From the NCBI RefSeq assembly GCF_002305895.1, contig NZ_CP022203.1:2210501-2274500 (forward strand): 64,000 bases of DNA. The letters are read 5' to 3'. The notes beneath the pieces are model-generated. The model ran no database searches, was not told the origin of the DNA, and saw nothing but the letters and a program-made list of their open reading frames with translations. This DNA is from Corallococcus macrosporus DSM 14697. GTDB taxonomy: Bacteria; Myxococcota; Myxococcia; Myxococcales; Myxococcaceae. Position 1 is the first letter of the stretch. Each line of letters starts with the position of its first letter. The position numbers and the translations under genes were made by a program. Of the stretch, positions 27,675 to 37,529 are shown one piece after another.

Positions 27675-28310
27675 CTACTCGTCTCTCGCTGGACCGTGCT
27701 CTGCGCGGTTCAGCTCCGTCGCGGCCTCCGCGAAGCTCTGGGTCGCGAGCGGGTGGACAGTGACGCGGTGGCTGTCCTCGGCCGCCAGCCGCTCCCGGAA
27801 GAGCGCGACCAGCGTTTCGTTCGGCTGGCAGTCGAGGCGCTTGGAGATTCGCTTGTCCACGCGAACCACGGCCGTCAGGTAGCCCGCGCGCGCGTCAACG
27901 CTCAGGTCGGTGTCGTGGGCAATCGTGCGGTAGAGGGAAAAGAGGTCATCAACGTCTCCGTCGGTGTGCGGCATGTGGGCTCCGGGGGCGGCGGGGTTTG
28001 ACAGCGGAATGTGGACTCCGGGGGCGGCGGGGTTTGACAACGGAATGTGGACTCCGCGGGCTGCGGGGGTTGACAACGGATGAGTCGGCGCTGGGGTGGG
28101 GTTGGCCAGCGCGTGGTGCTTGGGTCTGGACGACTCGGCCTGGGACGGGGCGGGCGTTTCGTCCTCCCGCGCGGCTCGAAACTGGATGAGCTTGTTGATG
28201 ATCTCGGCCTTCTTGCTCTCGCCCAGGTAGGGGAAGCTGAGTCCGCGGTCGATGACGTAGCGACGTAGCTGCTTGACGGTCATCGCTTCCAATTCGCTGC
28301 GTGTCTTCAT
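27675..28310 (-). CDS. SAP-like N-terminus, repeat linker and a duplicated C-terminal helical domain
   Basis: A 211-residue protein in three parts. Residues 1-48 look like a SAP/HeH DNA-binding motif (LEAMTVKQLRRYVIDRG, then KKAEIINKLIQF). Residues 60-115 are a Pro-rich linker with a 12-residue repeat (SNPAAPGVHIPL and variants). Residues 117-190 match the separate 81-residue protein at 25800-26045. This suggests a DNA-bound helical module whose partner or copy exists alone. Catalytic residues are not evident. Start ATG 28310. Confidence 0.72.
   Translation of the reverse strand: MKTRSELEAMTVKQLRRYVIDRGLSFPYLGESKKAEIINKLIQFRAAREDETPAPSQAESSRPKHHALANPTPAPTHPLSTPAARGVHIPLSNPAAPGVHIPLSNPAAPGAHMPHTDGDVDDLFSLYRTIAHDTDLSVDARAGYLTAVVRVDKRISKRLDCQPNETLVALFRERLAAEDSHRVTVHPLATQSFAEAATELNRAEHGPARDE
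27984..28083. repeat. 36-bp coding tandem repeat
   Basis: Two 36-base units (27984-28019 and 28020-28055) identical except for one base, and a third degenerate copy to 28083. Each unit encodes 12 residues of the Pro/Ala/Gly linker in the SAP-like protein. Replication slippage would change linker length in 12-residue steps without a frameshift. Confidence 0.8.
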
Positions 28311-28391
28311 GTTGTTCTCGTGAGATTGCGTTGAGCGAGGGCTTGGTGAAGAGAAACGGTGGCGGGGCAGACGGCCCCCATCGAAAGCGAC

Positions 28392-28625
28392 TCAGATGCC
28401 ACCCAATGCCTGTGCAGCCTCTTCTCTGTCGCGGTGGATGGTGCAGGTCCTCATGCCTTTCCGGGGGCGGTGTTCGCAGTTGCCGTACAGGCCGAAATTC
28501 CTCGCGAACGCGCTGCCGGTGCTGGGCTTCTTGACGACCGCCCAGCAGTGACGAGGGTTGGTTGGGCGTCGGACGGACTCTTGGGCTCTCAGCTTCTTCG
28601 TGAACTTTGCTTCTTCAGGTGTCAT
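28392..28625 (-). CDS. Small cysteine/histidine protein
   Basis: A 77-residue protein from MTPEEAKFTKKLRAQE. It carries HCWAVVKKP, GLYGNCEHRP and MRTCTIHRD, so three Cys and several His could form a small zinc site. The ATG at 28625 has GGAAGGA about 11 bases upstream; a longer frame to 28694 exists. Family not recognised; a nucleic-acid or structural role would be a guess. Confidence 0.55.
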   Translation of the reverse strand: MTPEEAKFTKKLRAQESVRRPTNPRHCWAVVKKPSTGSAFARNFGLYGNCEHRPRKGMRTCTIHRDREEAAQALGGI

Positions 28626-28678
28626 ATCGACCGCGTTCCTTCCGGGCGGCAGGACGAGCTGCCACCCGCATGTCCGTG

Positions 28679-29041
28679 TCATCGGAGGGCGCAATGCAAA
28701 ACTTGCAACCCTCGCTCTGCCTCGTCACGAGTTGGCCGAGGACCGCCGACTCCGAGTAACAGCAGGTAGACGCGGCCCCTGAGCCCGTCGTCGAACACCT
28801 CCGATTCGACGAGCCAGTGCTCCTGCTCCGGGGTGCGCAGCTCCACCTGTGCGGCAAGAAGGAGGAGGGCTGCGTTGCGCTGGCGTGCGGAGGTGCCCTG
28901 GGGGAAGGCGACTTCGACTTCGGGTTGCAACTCGGCGCCGCCTTCGGGGAGGGCCAGCTTCACTTCCACACGGGCGCCCGCGAGCGCCTTGCGGAGTGCC
29001 TCCGCCGCGAGGGCGTCGGTGCCCTGTTGCTTCGACGCCAT
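28679..29041 (-). CDS. Small paralogous-family protein, outlying member
   Basis: A 120-residue protein with the family core LQPEVEVAFPQGTSA, AQVELRTPEQEHW and RGRVYLLLLG, related to the proteins at 25339, 26125 and 26665. The N-terminus is longer and charged (MASKQQGTDALAAEAL). It overlaps nothing and ends 53 bases before the small Cys/His gene. Function unknown. Confidence 0.7.
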   Translation of the reverse strand: MASKQQGTDALAAEALRKALAGARVEVKLALPEGGAELQPEVEVAFPQGTSARQRNAALLLLAAQVELRTPEQEHWLVESEVFDDGLRGRVYLLLLGVGGPRPTRDEAERGLQVLHCALR

Positions 29042-29045
29042 GGCC

Positions 29046-29666
29046 TTACTCCTCAGCGGCATCGGCGGCGAAGTGCGCGGCGGCTTCGGTGGCGCCCATG
29101 GCCGTCAGCTCGCGATGCACCGCTCGGCGGAAGAAGCGAGCCCGGCTCGGGAGTCCCGCTTCGCGCCAGGCCTTGTCCAGGGCCGCGAGAGCCTCCGCGT
29201 CGTACGTGAGGGGGATGACGCGCTTGCCGTCTTCGCGCACCTTGGCCTCACGCTCCGGGCGGGGGCCCACCGGCACGCGTCCGGCCTCCGCCTCCCGAAT
29301 CTTCCACTTGAGGTAGGAGGTGTCGCTGCTACCCGTCGGGCGCCCCACGACTTCGCTGTACTTCGCCTGCAACTCCGCTAGCGACATGTTTGCGAAGCGC
29401 CCGCGCCGAGGGGCAGGCTGCGTGCCTGCGGCTGGCGCGGGGGCTGGTGCGGCGGGCGCTGGAGGCGCGCTGGGGGCGGCGGCCGTCGCCCGGCGGGAGG
29501 GGCCGCGCCGCTTCTTCGCTGCGAGGGCCTCCTCGATGCGGCGGATGAGGTGCGTCTTGTTCGTGCTACGCGTCTCCTCACCCACCACTTCGAGGTATCG
29601 GGCGCGCAGCTCCGTCACGCTCATGGACTCCAGCTTCTTCGTCTTCGGTGCGGCGTTGCGAGGCAT
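29046..29666 (-). CDS. Probable DNA-binding protein with two SAP-like repeats
   Basis: A 206-residue protein. Two related segments, MSVTELRARYLEVVGEETR (about 15-48) and MSLAELQAKYSEVVGRPTG (about 92-125), look like SAP or DUF2924-type DNA-binding repeats joined by an Ala/Pro linker. The C-terminal part (PLTYDAEALAALDKAWREAG, then SRARFFRRAV) could be a ribbon-helix-helix. ATG 29666. It is probably a nucleoid or regulatory protein of the accessory block; targets are unknown. Confidence 0.65.
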   Translation of the reverse strand: MPRNAAPKTKKLESMSVTELRARYLEVVGEETRSTNKTHLIRRIEEALAAKKRRGPSRRATAAAPSAPPAPAAPAPAPAAGTQPAPRRGRFANMSLAELQAKYSEVVGRPTGSSDTSYLKWKIREAEAGRVPVGPRPEREAKVREDGKRVIPLTYDAEALAALDKAWREAGLPSRARFFRRAVHRELTAMGATEAAAHFAADAAEE

Positions 29667-29779
29667 GGTGGTTGTTCCTTTCCGGGCCGTGGGTACACGT
29701 CTGCCATTCAGGTGGGCGGCCCGGCGGCCCTCCTGCGCGGCTGCCCCGCTGAACGGGGCGTGAGTGGTGAGGGGAGGCG

Positions 29780-30004
29780 CTACTTGCTGCGGGGGCTGCT
29801 GGCGGCGCTCAGGCCGGCCTGAAAGGCGGCTTCGAGGGCATCCTTCAGGCGCCACACCGACACATCGTGAAAGTCGAGGCGGTCGCTGTTGCGTGTCTTC
29901 AAGGTGTCGATGTTGAGCGTTTCGCGTGCGATGCGCTCGAGGGTTGCCTCGGGCGCCCGGGCAGGCTTCGCGGTGCTGGTCGAGCGTGGCTTGCGGGGTG
30001 TCAT
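29780..30004 (-). CDS. Small DUF6900-like protein
   Basis: A 74-residue protein whose core (LERIARETLNIDTLKTRNSD, LDFHDVSVWRLKDALEAAF) resembles the DUF6900 small proteins found on phages and plasmids; the family assignment is from memory of its pattern. A 42-bp element starts 31 bases before ATG 30004, so it heads the transcript that runs through 29666, 29041, 28625, 28310 and 27604. Confidence 0.68.
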   Translation of the reverse strand: MTPRKPRSTSTAKPARAPEATLERIARETLNIDTLKTRNSDRLDFHDVSVWRLKDALEAAFQAGLSAASSPRSK

Positions 30005-30034
30005 TGTTTCATCCCTTGGTGCGCCGTTGGGTGG

Positions 30035-30076
30035 CGCGCGTGAGGCATACACGCTCTGTTGCGCGCGTATGGCAAG
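30035..30076 (-). promoter_or_regulatory. 42-bp promoter-like element, copy 6
   Basis: Sense strand CTTGCCATACG, AGAGCGTGTATG and CTCACGCGCG. It lies directly after the stop of the 30077 gene and 31 bases before ATG 30004. Confidence 0.68.
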
Positions 30077-30373
30077 TCATTGTGCGCTGGGATTGCGCAG
30101 GTGCGCGAAGCACTCCAAGTCGATGGCGCGCGGGTCGACATGCACGAAGGAGGTAGTGCCGTCCGGGCGAATGGGGGCCGCGTCGATGCGGTCCTCGGCC
30201 GTGACGCCCCCGAGGCGCGCCAGCTTCTCGTCCGTGTCCGCGTAGTAGTCGTCTGCGTCCGGGTCGGCGTCAGGGCGGGTGCCGCCGTGTAACACGGCGA
30301 AGATGCGGACCTTCTGTCCCTGGAGGCCGGGGATTTCGTTGCCGAGGTAGGTGGTGTCAGTGCCGATAACCAT
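30077..30373 (-). CDS. Hypothetical acidic protein
   Basis: A 98-residue acidic protein (start MVIGTDTTYLGNEIPGLQGQ). It has a beta-rich N-terminus (KVRIFAVLHGG), a run of Asp/Tyr (DADPDADDYYADTDE) and a C-terminal SFVHVDPRAIDLECFAH. No family recognised; the small barrel-like start could be an SH3-type fold. ATG 30373 has GGGAG upstream and a 42-bp element starts 26 bases before it. It is the first gene of the accessory block after the late phage genes. Confidence 0.68.
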   Translation of the reverse strand: MVIGTDTTYLGNEIPGLQGQKVRIFAVLHGGTRPDADPDADDYYADTDEKLARLGGVTAEDRIDAAPIRPDGTTSFVHVDPRAIDLECFAHLRNPSAQ

Positions 30374-30398
30374 AGGTGTCTCCCTGGCGCGCAGTGGG

Positions 30399-30440
30399 GC
30401 GCGCGAAGACATACACGCTCTGCCTTCGAGACATAGCAAG
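30399..30440 (-). promoter_or_regulatory. 42-bp promoter-like element, copy 7
   Basis: Sense strand CTTGCTATGTC, AGAGCGTGTATG, CTTCGCGCGC. It marks the right limit of the block that uses this element; genes to its right use the late-type element instead. Confidence 0.68.
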
Positions 30441-30517
30441 CGGAGAGGAGAGGGGTTCGAGGGTGCATCGAGGCGTGACGGGCGTGGAGAGTCCTCTGTG
30501 TTGCTGGCAGTGTATGC

Positions 30518-30955
30518 CTATTGACTGGACTCCCCGGGGACGCGGGGCTGCTCGTCGGGTGGCACCTCAATTCGGAGGCCCTGCGGAAACCAGCGCTCGC
30601 GAGCCTCCTGAGAAAGGGGCCGCACCACCACCTTGCCGGCGCCGCCCCCCTTGGGCTTGAGCACCGTGTGCAGGCGCCCGCGTTGGACCAGCTCGGCATG
30701 GAGGTGGCCGACGAGGAGCCGGTGCAGGTGCCCGAAGCTGCCTGGTGCCGGATGCTCCGGCTCACCCTCGGGCGCGCGGATGAGAAACTCGGTGGAGCGG
30801 CAGGCGGGACAGGGAGGGAGCTGGACGAGGCCGTCGTCCACGTCCTCCCGGCGCGCGACGCCGACCTCCAGGGTGTCGAGGGAGAGGCGATTGCCGCTGC
30901 CGCACCGGGCACAGCGTTGAAGCACGTCGTCGGCGGTGACTTCGTGAATGGCCAT
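30518..30955 (-). CDS. Small zinc-ribbon-like protein at the end of the fibre operon
   Basis: A 145-residue protein from MAIHEVTADDVLQRCARC. Two CxxC pairs (CARC and CPAC) about 35 residues apart suggest a zinc ribbon; the rest is an alpha/beta region with HLHRLLVGHLHAEL and a basic GKVVVRPL stretch. ATG 30955 is preferred to the GTG at 30970 because GAGG precedes it. It is the last gene after the tail fibre gene; a fibre-assembly or unrelated role cannot be decided. Confidence 0.6.
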   Translation of the reverse strand: MAIHEVTADDVLQRCARCGSGNRLSLDTLEVGVARREDVDDGLVQLPPCPACRSTEFLIRAPEGEPEHPAPGSFGHLHRLLVGHLHAELVQRGRLHTVLKPKGGGAGKVVVRPLSQEARERWFPQGLRIEVPPDEQPRVPGESSQ

Positions 30956-30966
30956 GGGGAGCGTCC

Positions 30967-32877
<1,911 letters not shown>

Positions 32878-32897
32878 GCCTGTGCCCTCCAGAGGAA

Positions 32898-32929
32898 GGC
32901 AAAGGCAGGGCGCGCGAAATCGGGGACAT
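32898..32929 (-). promoter_or_regulatory. Late-type promoter element A (fibre gene)
   Basis: Sense strand: GTCCCC (32922-32927), GATTTCGCGCG, then GCCTTTGC. Five such elements occur in the phage region with 15-17 bases between the two boxes. The GTCCCC box is 45-50 bases before ATG 32877. Confidence 0.66.
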
Positions 32930-32941
32930 GCTAGGCGGACG

Positions 32942-34279
32942 TCAGTGCAGTGTCGTCGTCTCGCCCAGCTCGCTGAGTCCCAGCTCCCAGTGCTCGGGGA
33001 GAATGGGGGGCAGGGGCTCCACCAAGTCGATGAAGTGGGTGTGGGCGGGCTTGAGGTACTCGACGAGGGTGCGCAGGCGCTGGCGCTCCGCAGGCGAGAG
33101 GAGGCGCTCCACCTCGACGTTGAAGGCGTAGCGGGCGAAGCGCTCCGAGGGGCCCAGCACCCAGTCCACGCCCAGCTCGGACTCACCCAGCACGAGGGTG
33201 TCGGAGGCGAACGGGGAAATGGCCCGCACCTCGATGCCAAGGAAGAAGCGGATGGCGTTGCGCAGGCCCAGCGCGGTGCCCTTCTGCTGGTACATGTCCA
33301 CGAGGATGGCGGCCAGGCGGCGCCGGGCGAGGACGTCCAGCTCGAAGGCGAAGGGGTTGCCCAAGTCCTGGAGGATGGCGTCCAGGAAGTCCTCCGGCGC
33401 GCGCTCCAAGTCGAAGACGTCGGGGAAGGCGTCCAAGTCAGCCAGGAGCAAGTCCGTCACCTCCTGGAGACAGGAGATGAAGCGGCGCAGGTCGCCCGTC
33501 ACGTCGTCGCGGCGGTTGTGGCCCGGCAGCATGTTCCAGAGCTGGAAGCTCCGGGAGGGTGGCCGGGCTGGACGGAAGCCCGCGAAGGTGGCGCGGTGGT
33601 AGGGGGCGAGCACCGGGTTGCCGTGTGCGTCCGTCACGCCCTCCACGAGGACCTCGTACCCCACGTCCGGCGTCAGCTCCGTGTCGAGGACGAGGTGGAC
33701 GAGGGGGCCGTCGGCCGCGGCCTCGAGGGAGGCCACCGGGACTGCGGGGGCGCCACGAGGCGTGAAGGTGAAGCGCGCCGAGGGAGGCACCCGCACGTCC
33801 TCGTCGAAGGCGAGGCGCACGGACTTCGGCGCCAGGGCCTGGGCGCCCACGAGCCGGGGCGCAGTGCGGTCCTCCACGGTGAAGGTGTACGTCTCGTCGA
33901 GGAGGTGCGCGCCGCCGGCCGTGGCCGAGGCGACGTGGACGGAGACGGTGGCCTGGCTGGCCAGCGGCACCGCCGGGTGGAGCACCACGCGCAGGGTGTC
34001 CGCTGTCTGCGTCACCTCCGCCAGGGGCCCCGTGAAGGCGGGTTGCACCTCGACGCTGGCCCCGCCCTCGAAGGCGAGGACTCCACCCACCCAGACGCGC
34101 GTGGCCGCCCGGGCAATGCCGTCCGCGCCGACGTCCACCACCTCCAGCTCCAGCGCGGCATCGACGGGGACGTCCTCCTCCTCGGGGCCCGGAGCGCGGT
34201 TGAGGAGGAGGGGGCGGCGCGTCTCGGCGAAGAGGGAGACGGTGTCGACGTAGAGGGCGGGCAGCTCAACCGTGGCCAT
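32942..34279 (-). CDS. Tail protein I-like baseplate protein with Ig-like N-terminal domains
   Basis: A 445-residue protein. Residues 1-230 are beta-sandwich-like repeats (for example [15 protein letters not shown], then [19 protein letters not shown]), of the Big/Ig type. The C-terminal part has the tail-protein-I pattern: [13 protein letters not shown], then [20 protein letters not shown] and [11 protein letters not shown]. It should sit at the baseplate and attach the fibre. It lies between the baseplate J operon and the fibre gene; short gaps to the neighbours suggest one operon from the element at 37459. Confidence 0.75.
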   Translation of the reverse strand: MATVELPALYVDTVSLFAETRRPLLLNRAPGPEEEDVPVDAALELEVVDVGADGIARAATRVWVGGVLAFEGGASVEVQPAFTGPLAEVTQTADTLRVVLHPAVPLASQATVSVHVASATAGGAHLLDETYTFTVEDRTAPRLVGAQALAPKSVRLAFDEDVRVPPSARFTFTPRGAPAVPVASLEAAADGPLVHLVLDTELTPDVGYEVLVEGVTDAHGNPVLAPYHRATFAGFRPARPPSRSFQLWNMLPGHNRRDDVTGDLRRFISCLQEVTDLLLADLDAFPDVFDLERAPEDFLDAILQDLGNPFAFELDVLARRRLAAILVDMYQQKGTALGLRNAIRFFLGIEVRAISPFASDTLVLGESELGVDWVLGPSERFARYAFNVEVERLLSPAERQRLRTLVEYLKPAHTHFIDLVEPLPPILPEHWELGLSELGETTTLH

Positions 34280-34289
34280 GGGGGCTTCC

Positions 34290-34685
34290 TCACGAGGAGA
34301 CGAGCTCCAAGCGGACGCCCACCGTGTGGACGCCGGAGAGCTTCGAGACGTTGGCGGCCATGTCTGCGACGAGGCGCTCGCGGCTAGAGCGCCCGAGGCA
34401 GCGGGCGTACTTCACCCCATCGACGACGAGGGACGCTTCCCAGGCCAGGCCCGCCGGGGCGCCTGGCGGCACACGGAGGCGCAAAGCGGTGCGGACCAGG
34501 TCCACGCCGGTGACGTCCACTGCTTGCGTCACCTCGGCAAAGTCCCCGGGGGCCAGCTCGAAGCGGCGCCCAGGCTCCTCGTCTCCGAGGACGAAGAGGT
34601 ACTCGCCCGAGGCAGGCGTGGCCCGCTGGGGCCGAATGCGGCCCTGCCCCAGGCCCAGGCGACTGGTGAATGCGGTGAGGGCCAT
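34290..34685 (-). CDS. Hypothetical tail-region protein
   Basis: A 131-residue protein from [14 protein letters not shown], beta-rich in composition ([36 protein letters not shown]). ATG 34685; five bases separate it from the next gene upstream. Unrecognised; a minor baseplate or fibre-linked protein is plausible from position. Confidence 0.65.
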   Translation of the reverse strand: MALTAFTSRLGLGQGRIRPQRATPASGEYLFVLGDEEPGRRFELAPGDFAEVTQAVDVTGVDLVRTALRLRVPPGAPAGLAWEASLVVDGVKYARCLGRSSRERLVADMAANVSKLSGVHTVGVRLELVSS

Positions 34686-34689
34686 TGCT

Positions 34690-35385
34690 TCACACCTGAC
34701 GGGACAGCTCGAGCGAGTCGAAGTAGGCCCGGCGGGTGACGTCCCGCACCGCGAAGCCGAAGCCGCCCCGGCCCGAGGTGAGGGGCTGGCTGCCGGAGTT
34801 GATGCCGAGGGCATCGTCAACGAAGTCGGCCATGCCTGGCACGGGCTGCCAGTCGGGAGGCGAGCCCAGCGGGTGCGCGGCCAAATCATTGTGGAAGGCC
34901 TTGAGGACGACATCGCCGTTGGCGTTGACGACGACGTCCAGCCGCAGGTGCAGCCAAGTGCCCTGGGTGAAGCTGGCCGAGGACTTCAGGAGGACACCGG
35001 GCCCGTCCGCGTCGGGAAGCCCCGTGGCCACCGCACCCTTGCGTAGCACCACGCGGTGCGGCTCGTCGTCGGAGAGGCCCAGGAGGTAGGCGGAGTCATT
35101 GACGGAGGTGCCCTGGCCGCAGAGGAAGAGGAAGGGGGAGAAGCCGGTGGAGCCGCCGCCGGGCCCGCGCTGAAGGCAGCCGCGGATGCTGCCTCCCTTG
35201 GCCATGGGGGCGAAGTCAGGGAGGTTGGCGAAGAGACCCACTGCGCCCTGCGCGGCGGAGAGGGAGTTGAAGGCGAAGAGGAAGTTGCCGCCGCCCGGGG
35301 GACGGGCAATGCCCGCCGTCACGCCCCTGTCCACGGTGGCGATGTCCAGTCCGCCGTTGAGGTAAGTCCAGTCTGCGAGTGCCAT
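34690..35385 (-). CDS. Hypothetical protein, possible lectin-like jelly roll
   Basis: A 231-residue protein from MALADWTYLNGGLDIATV. The pattern of strands (RVVLRKGAVATGL, TWLHLRLDVVVNANGDVVLK, then GGFGFAVRDVTRRAYFDSLEL) is that of concanavalin-like jelly rolls used for carbohydrate binding. The family is not certain. Between baseplate J and tail protein I such a protein may help host recognition. Confidence 0.62.
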   Translation of the reverse strand: MALADWTYLNGGLDIATVDRGVTAGIARPPGGGNFLFAFNSLSAAQGAVGLFANLPDFAPMAKGGSIRGCLQRGPGGGSTGFSPFLFLCGQGTSVNDSAYLLGLSDDEPHRVVLRKGAVATGLPDADGPGVLLKSSASFTQGTWLHLRLDVVVNANGDVVLKAFHNDLAAHPLGSPPDWQPVPGMADFVDDALGINSGSQPLTSGRGGFGFAVRDVTRRAYFDSLELSRQV

Positions 35386-35392
35386 GGTGTCC

Positions 35393-35923
35393 TCACTGCG
35401 TGGTGGCCACAGGCCAGCCAGTGTCGAAGTCCTCGACGGGCTGCGTGGTGTTGAAGAGGGCCCCGCGCGCCGTCACGTCCTCCCAGCGCCAGGCGTAGGC
35501 CTCGTTGGTGTGCCAGCGCTGTTCGAAGTCCTCCCGCGGCAAGTCGCTGAAGAGGCCCGCCAAGGAGGTGATGTCCGCCCAACTCGTGAGGAAGGGCCCC
35601 TGTCCCCACGTCTCGGCGGCCTGCCCCTCGAAGAGGTGCGGGACGAGCTGAGCGGTCGGCAGCTCGAAGAGGAAGCCGTCGTTGTCCCAACCTCGGGAGA
35701 AGGCCTCGAAGCCCTCGCGCTGCCCGGAGAAGAAGGCGAGGGCCACAGAGACGTCGGAGAGGGAGGTGCGCCACGTGTGCCACCGCTCGAAGTCCTCGCA
35801 GGCCTCCTCCGGCACACCGAAGCCCGCCAGGGCTTCAAAGCGCGTCACCGCCGTCAGCGTCCAGTGTGCAGCCTCGCCGGGCCGTGCGCCCGCGTCCTCG
35901 AAGCTGGGGTTGAGGAGGGCCAT
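35393..35923 (-). CDS. Hypothetical protein with repeated E-D-F-E..W motifs
   Basis: A 176-residue acidic protein starting [18 protein letters not shown]. It has four related segments, [40 protein letters not shown] and VEDFDTGWP, spaced about 40 residues apart. Family not recognised. The regular repeats suggest a small repeat protein at the baseplate rim or fibre base. It ends eight bases before the next gene. Confidence 0.62.
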   Translation of the reverse strand: MALLNPSFEDAGARPGEAAHWTLTAVTRFEALAGFGVPEEACEDFERWHTWRTSLSDVSVALAFFSGQREGFEAFSRGWDNDGFLFELPTAQLVPHLFEGQAAETWGQGPFLTSWADITSLAGLFSDLPREDFEQRWHTNEAYAWRWEDVTARGALFNTTQPVEDFDTGWPVATTQ

Positions 35924-35924
35924 G

Positions 35925-37436
35925 TCAGAGGAGCCCTCCGGTGTCCCCGTCCTGCAGGGTGACGCTGCCCAGCACCGGCAGCTCCCGCACCGTCAGCTTC
36001 ACGTCCGCGGGCAGGCCGTTGAGTGTCAGGTCCATTCGCGCGTCGCCCAGCTTCCGGACGCCGGACACGTCGCGGATGACGTTGAAGACGTCGGACCAGG
36101 CCACCTCGCCGGCCGGGAAGCCCTGGGCGTCCTTGAGGTTGAAGCCGAAGTCGATGCGCGGGTTGGGCGTGCCGTCCGGCTCGCTGATGCGGAAGTGGGC
36201 AGTGAGCGCCTGGCGGACACGTGCGGCGACGTCCTGGGCCGAAGCGCCCTGGCGCAGGAAGAGGCGGGCGGAGATGTCCACGCGCCGGTACACCGGCTCC
36301 TGGACGCTCACCTGGAAGGTGAGGGTGCAGGGGTAGACTTCCGTCACCTGGCGCAGCACCTGGGCCTTGAGCGCGGGCGTGGGCACCCCGCCGCCCTGGG
36401 GCACCACGTAGAGGATGCCGGCATTCTCCCCAATGGTGGCGTCCTCGTTGGACGTCAGCATGAGGGCGCGGGCCACACCGGGCAGGCGCCGGGCGTTGAT
36501 TTCGAAGTCCTCGCGGGAGACGGTGCGCGTCAGGGCCCGGAGGCTCTCGGGGACGAGCAGCTTCGCGGAGGCCACCGTCTGCCTGTCCGCGCCACCCGAG
36601 GCGGGGGCGGGGTTGTGGACGGATACCTGCACCGCGTGGCCGTGGGCGTCCCGGAAGCTGCCCTCCACGACGACGAGGCGTCCCGCGTCCACGTTGCCGG
36701 CCGCGCCGCCCCCCGTCTTGTACACCACTGCCACGGTGCCAGCGGGTGGCAGGCCGTTGGTGCCGGTGCCGAAGCGGACGGTGGCCCTGTCCCCCTGGTC
36801 GACGCTGACGAGGAAGTGGGCGTCGGAAGCGCGAGAGTTGAGGAAGGTGTCCACCTCGGTGAAGGCGCCCTGGGGGGTGGACACGCGGGCGGAGCCGTCG
36901 AGGTAGGGCGCGAAGTCCAGGTGCGCCTCGAAGTCGGCGAGGCCGCGGGCGTCGAAGAGCTGGGTGTGCGTCTTCGAGTGCTCCACCACCGCGACGAAGC
37001 GCGGCGGGTTGGCGCCGGCCGGAATGGTGACGGACGAGAGGAACTGGAAGCGGACGGCCTCCGTCACCTCCTGCGTGCGGACGATGGTGCCGGCGGGGAA
37101 GGTGACGGGGGCGGCGGGAGGCTGGGCTAGGCGCAGCTCTACCTCGGCCGTGGCCGCCTGCGCGCCGTGAAGCCGGTAGCCCAGCATGCGCGCCAGGGCG
37201 ATGACGTTGCGGCGCTGGGTCGCAGTGGAGAGTCGCGACTCACGGGCGAGGTTGTCCTGGTAGAATCCGAGGACGTCGCCGATGAAGGCGTACATCTCCA
37301 GCAGGACATTACCGAAGCTGGCGACGTCGAAGTCGCTCCAGTCGGGGAAGACGCTCTTCACAAGCGCGACGAGGCGCGCGCGCAGGGCGTCGAAGTCGCG
37401 GTGGGTGTAGTCGGTGGACGCGGAGAGAAGTGGCAC
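35925..37436 (-). CDS. Baseplate J-like protein
   Basis: About 503 residues. The wedge-protein pattern is clear: [21 protein letters not shown] near the start, [20 protein letters not shown] in the middle, and [18 protein letters not shown] and [18 protein letters not shown] at the end. It should form the baseplate wedge of a contractile tail. I place the start at GTG 37436 rather than GTG 37454: the late-type element at 37459-37492 then stands the same distance from the start codon as in the other late operons. GGAGG lies 11 bases upstream of this start. Confidence 0.85.
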   Translation of the reverse strand: MPLLSASTDYTHRDFDALRARLVALVKSVFPDWSDFDVASFGNVLLEMYAFIGDVLGFYQDNLARESRLSTATQRRNVIALARMLGYRLHGAQAATAEVELRLAQPPAAPVTFPAGTIVRTQEVTEAVRFQFLSSVTIPAGANPPRFVAVVEHSKTHTQLFDARGLADFEAHLDFAPYLDGSARVSTPQGAFTEVDTFLNSRASDAHFLVSVDQGDRATVRFGTGTNGLPPAGTVAVVYKTGGGAAGNVDAGRLVVVEGSFRDAHGHAVQVSVHNPAPASGGADRQTVASAKLLVPESLRALTRTVSREDFEINARRLPGVARALMLTSNEDATIGENAGILYVVPQGGGVPTPALKAQVLRQVTEVYPCTLTFQVSVQEPVYRRVDISARLFLRQGASAQDVAARVRQALTAHFRISEPDGTPNPRIDFGFNLKDAQGFPAGEVAWSDVFNVIRDVSGVRKLGDARMDLTLNGLPADVKLTVRELPVLGSVTLQDGDTGGLL

Positions 37437-37458
37437 GTCGGCGAAGGCCTCCACCGGG

Positions 37459-37492
37459 AGACAAAGGCCTGCGGCTCACTTCTTAGGGGACA
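37459..37492 (-). promoter_or_regulatory. Late-type promoter element E (baseplate J operon)
   Basis: Sense strand GTCCCC (37486-37491), an atypical TAAGAAGTG spacer, then GGCCTTTGTCTC. The outer boxes match the other late elements but the spacer does not; it is the weakest of the five. Confidence 0.5.
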
Positions 37493-37529
37493 GGTGACTT
37501 CTTTTGGTTCCCCCGAGCTGGGCATTTAG

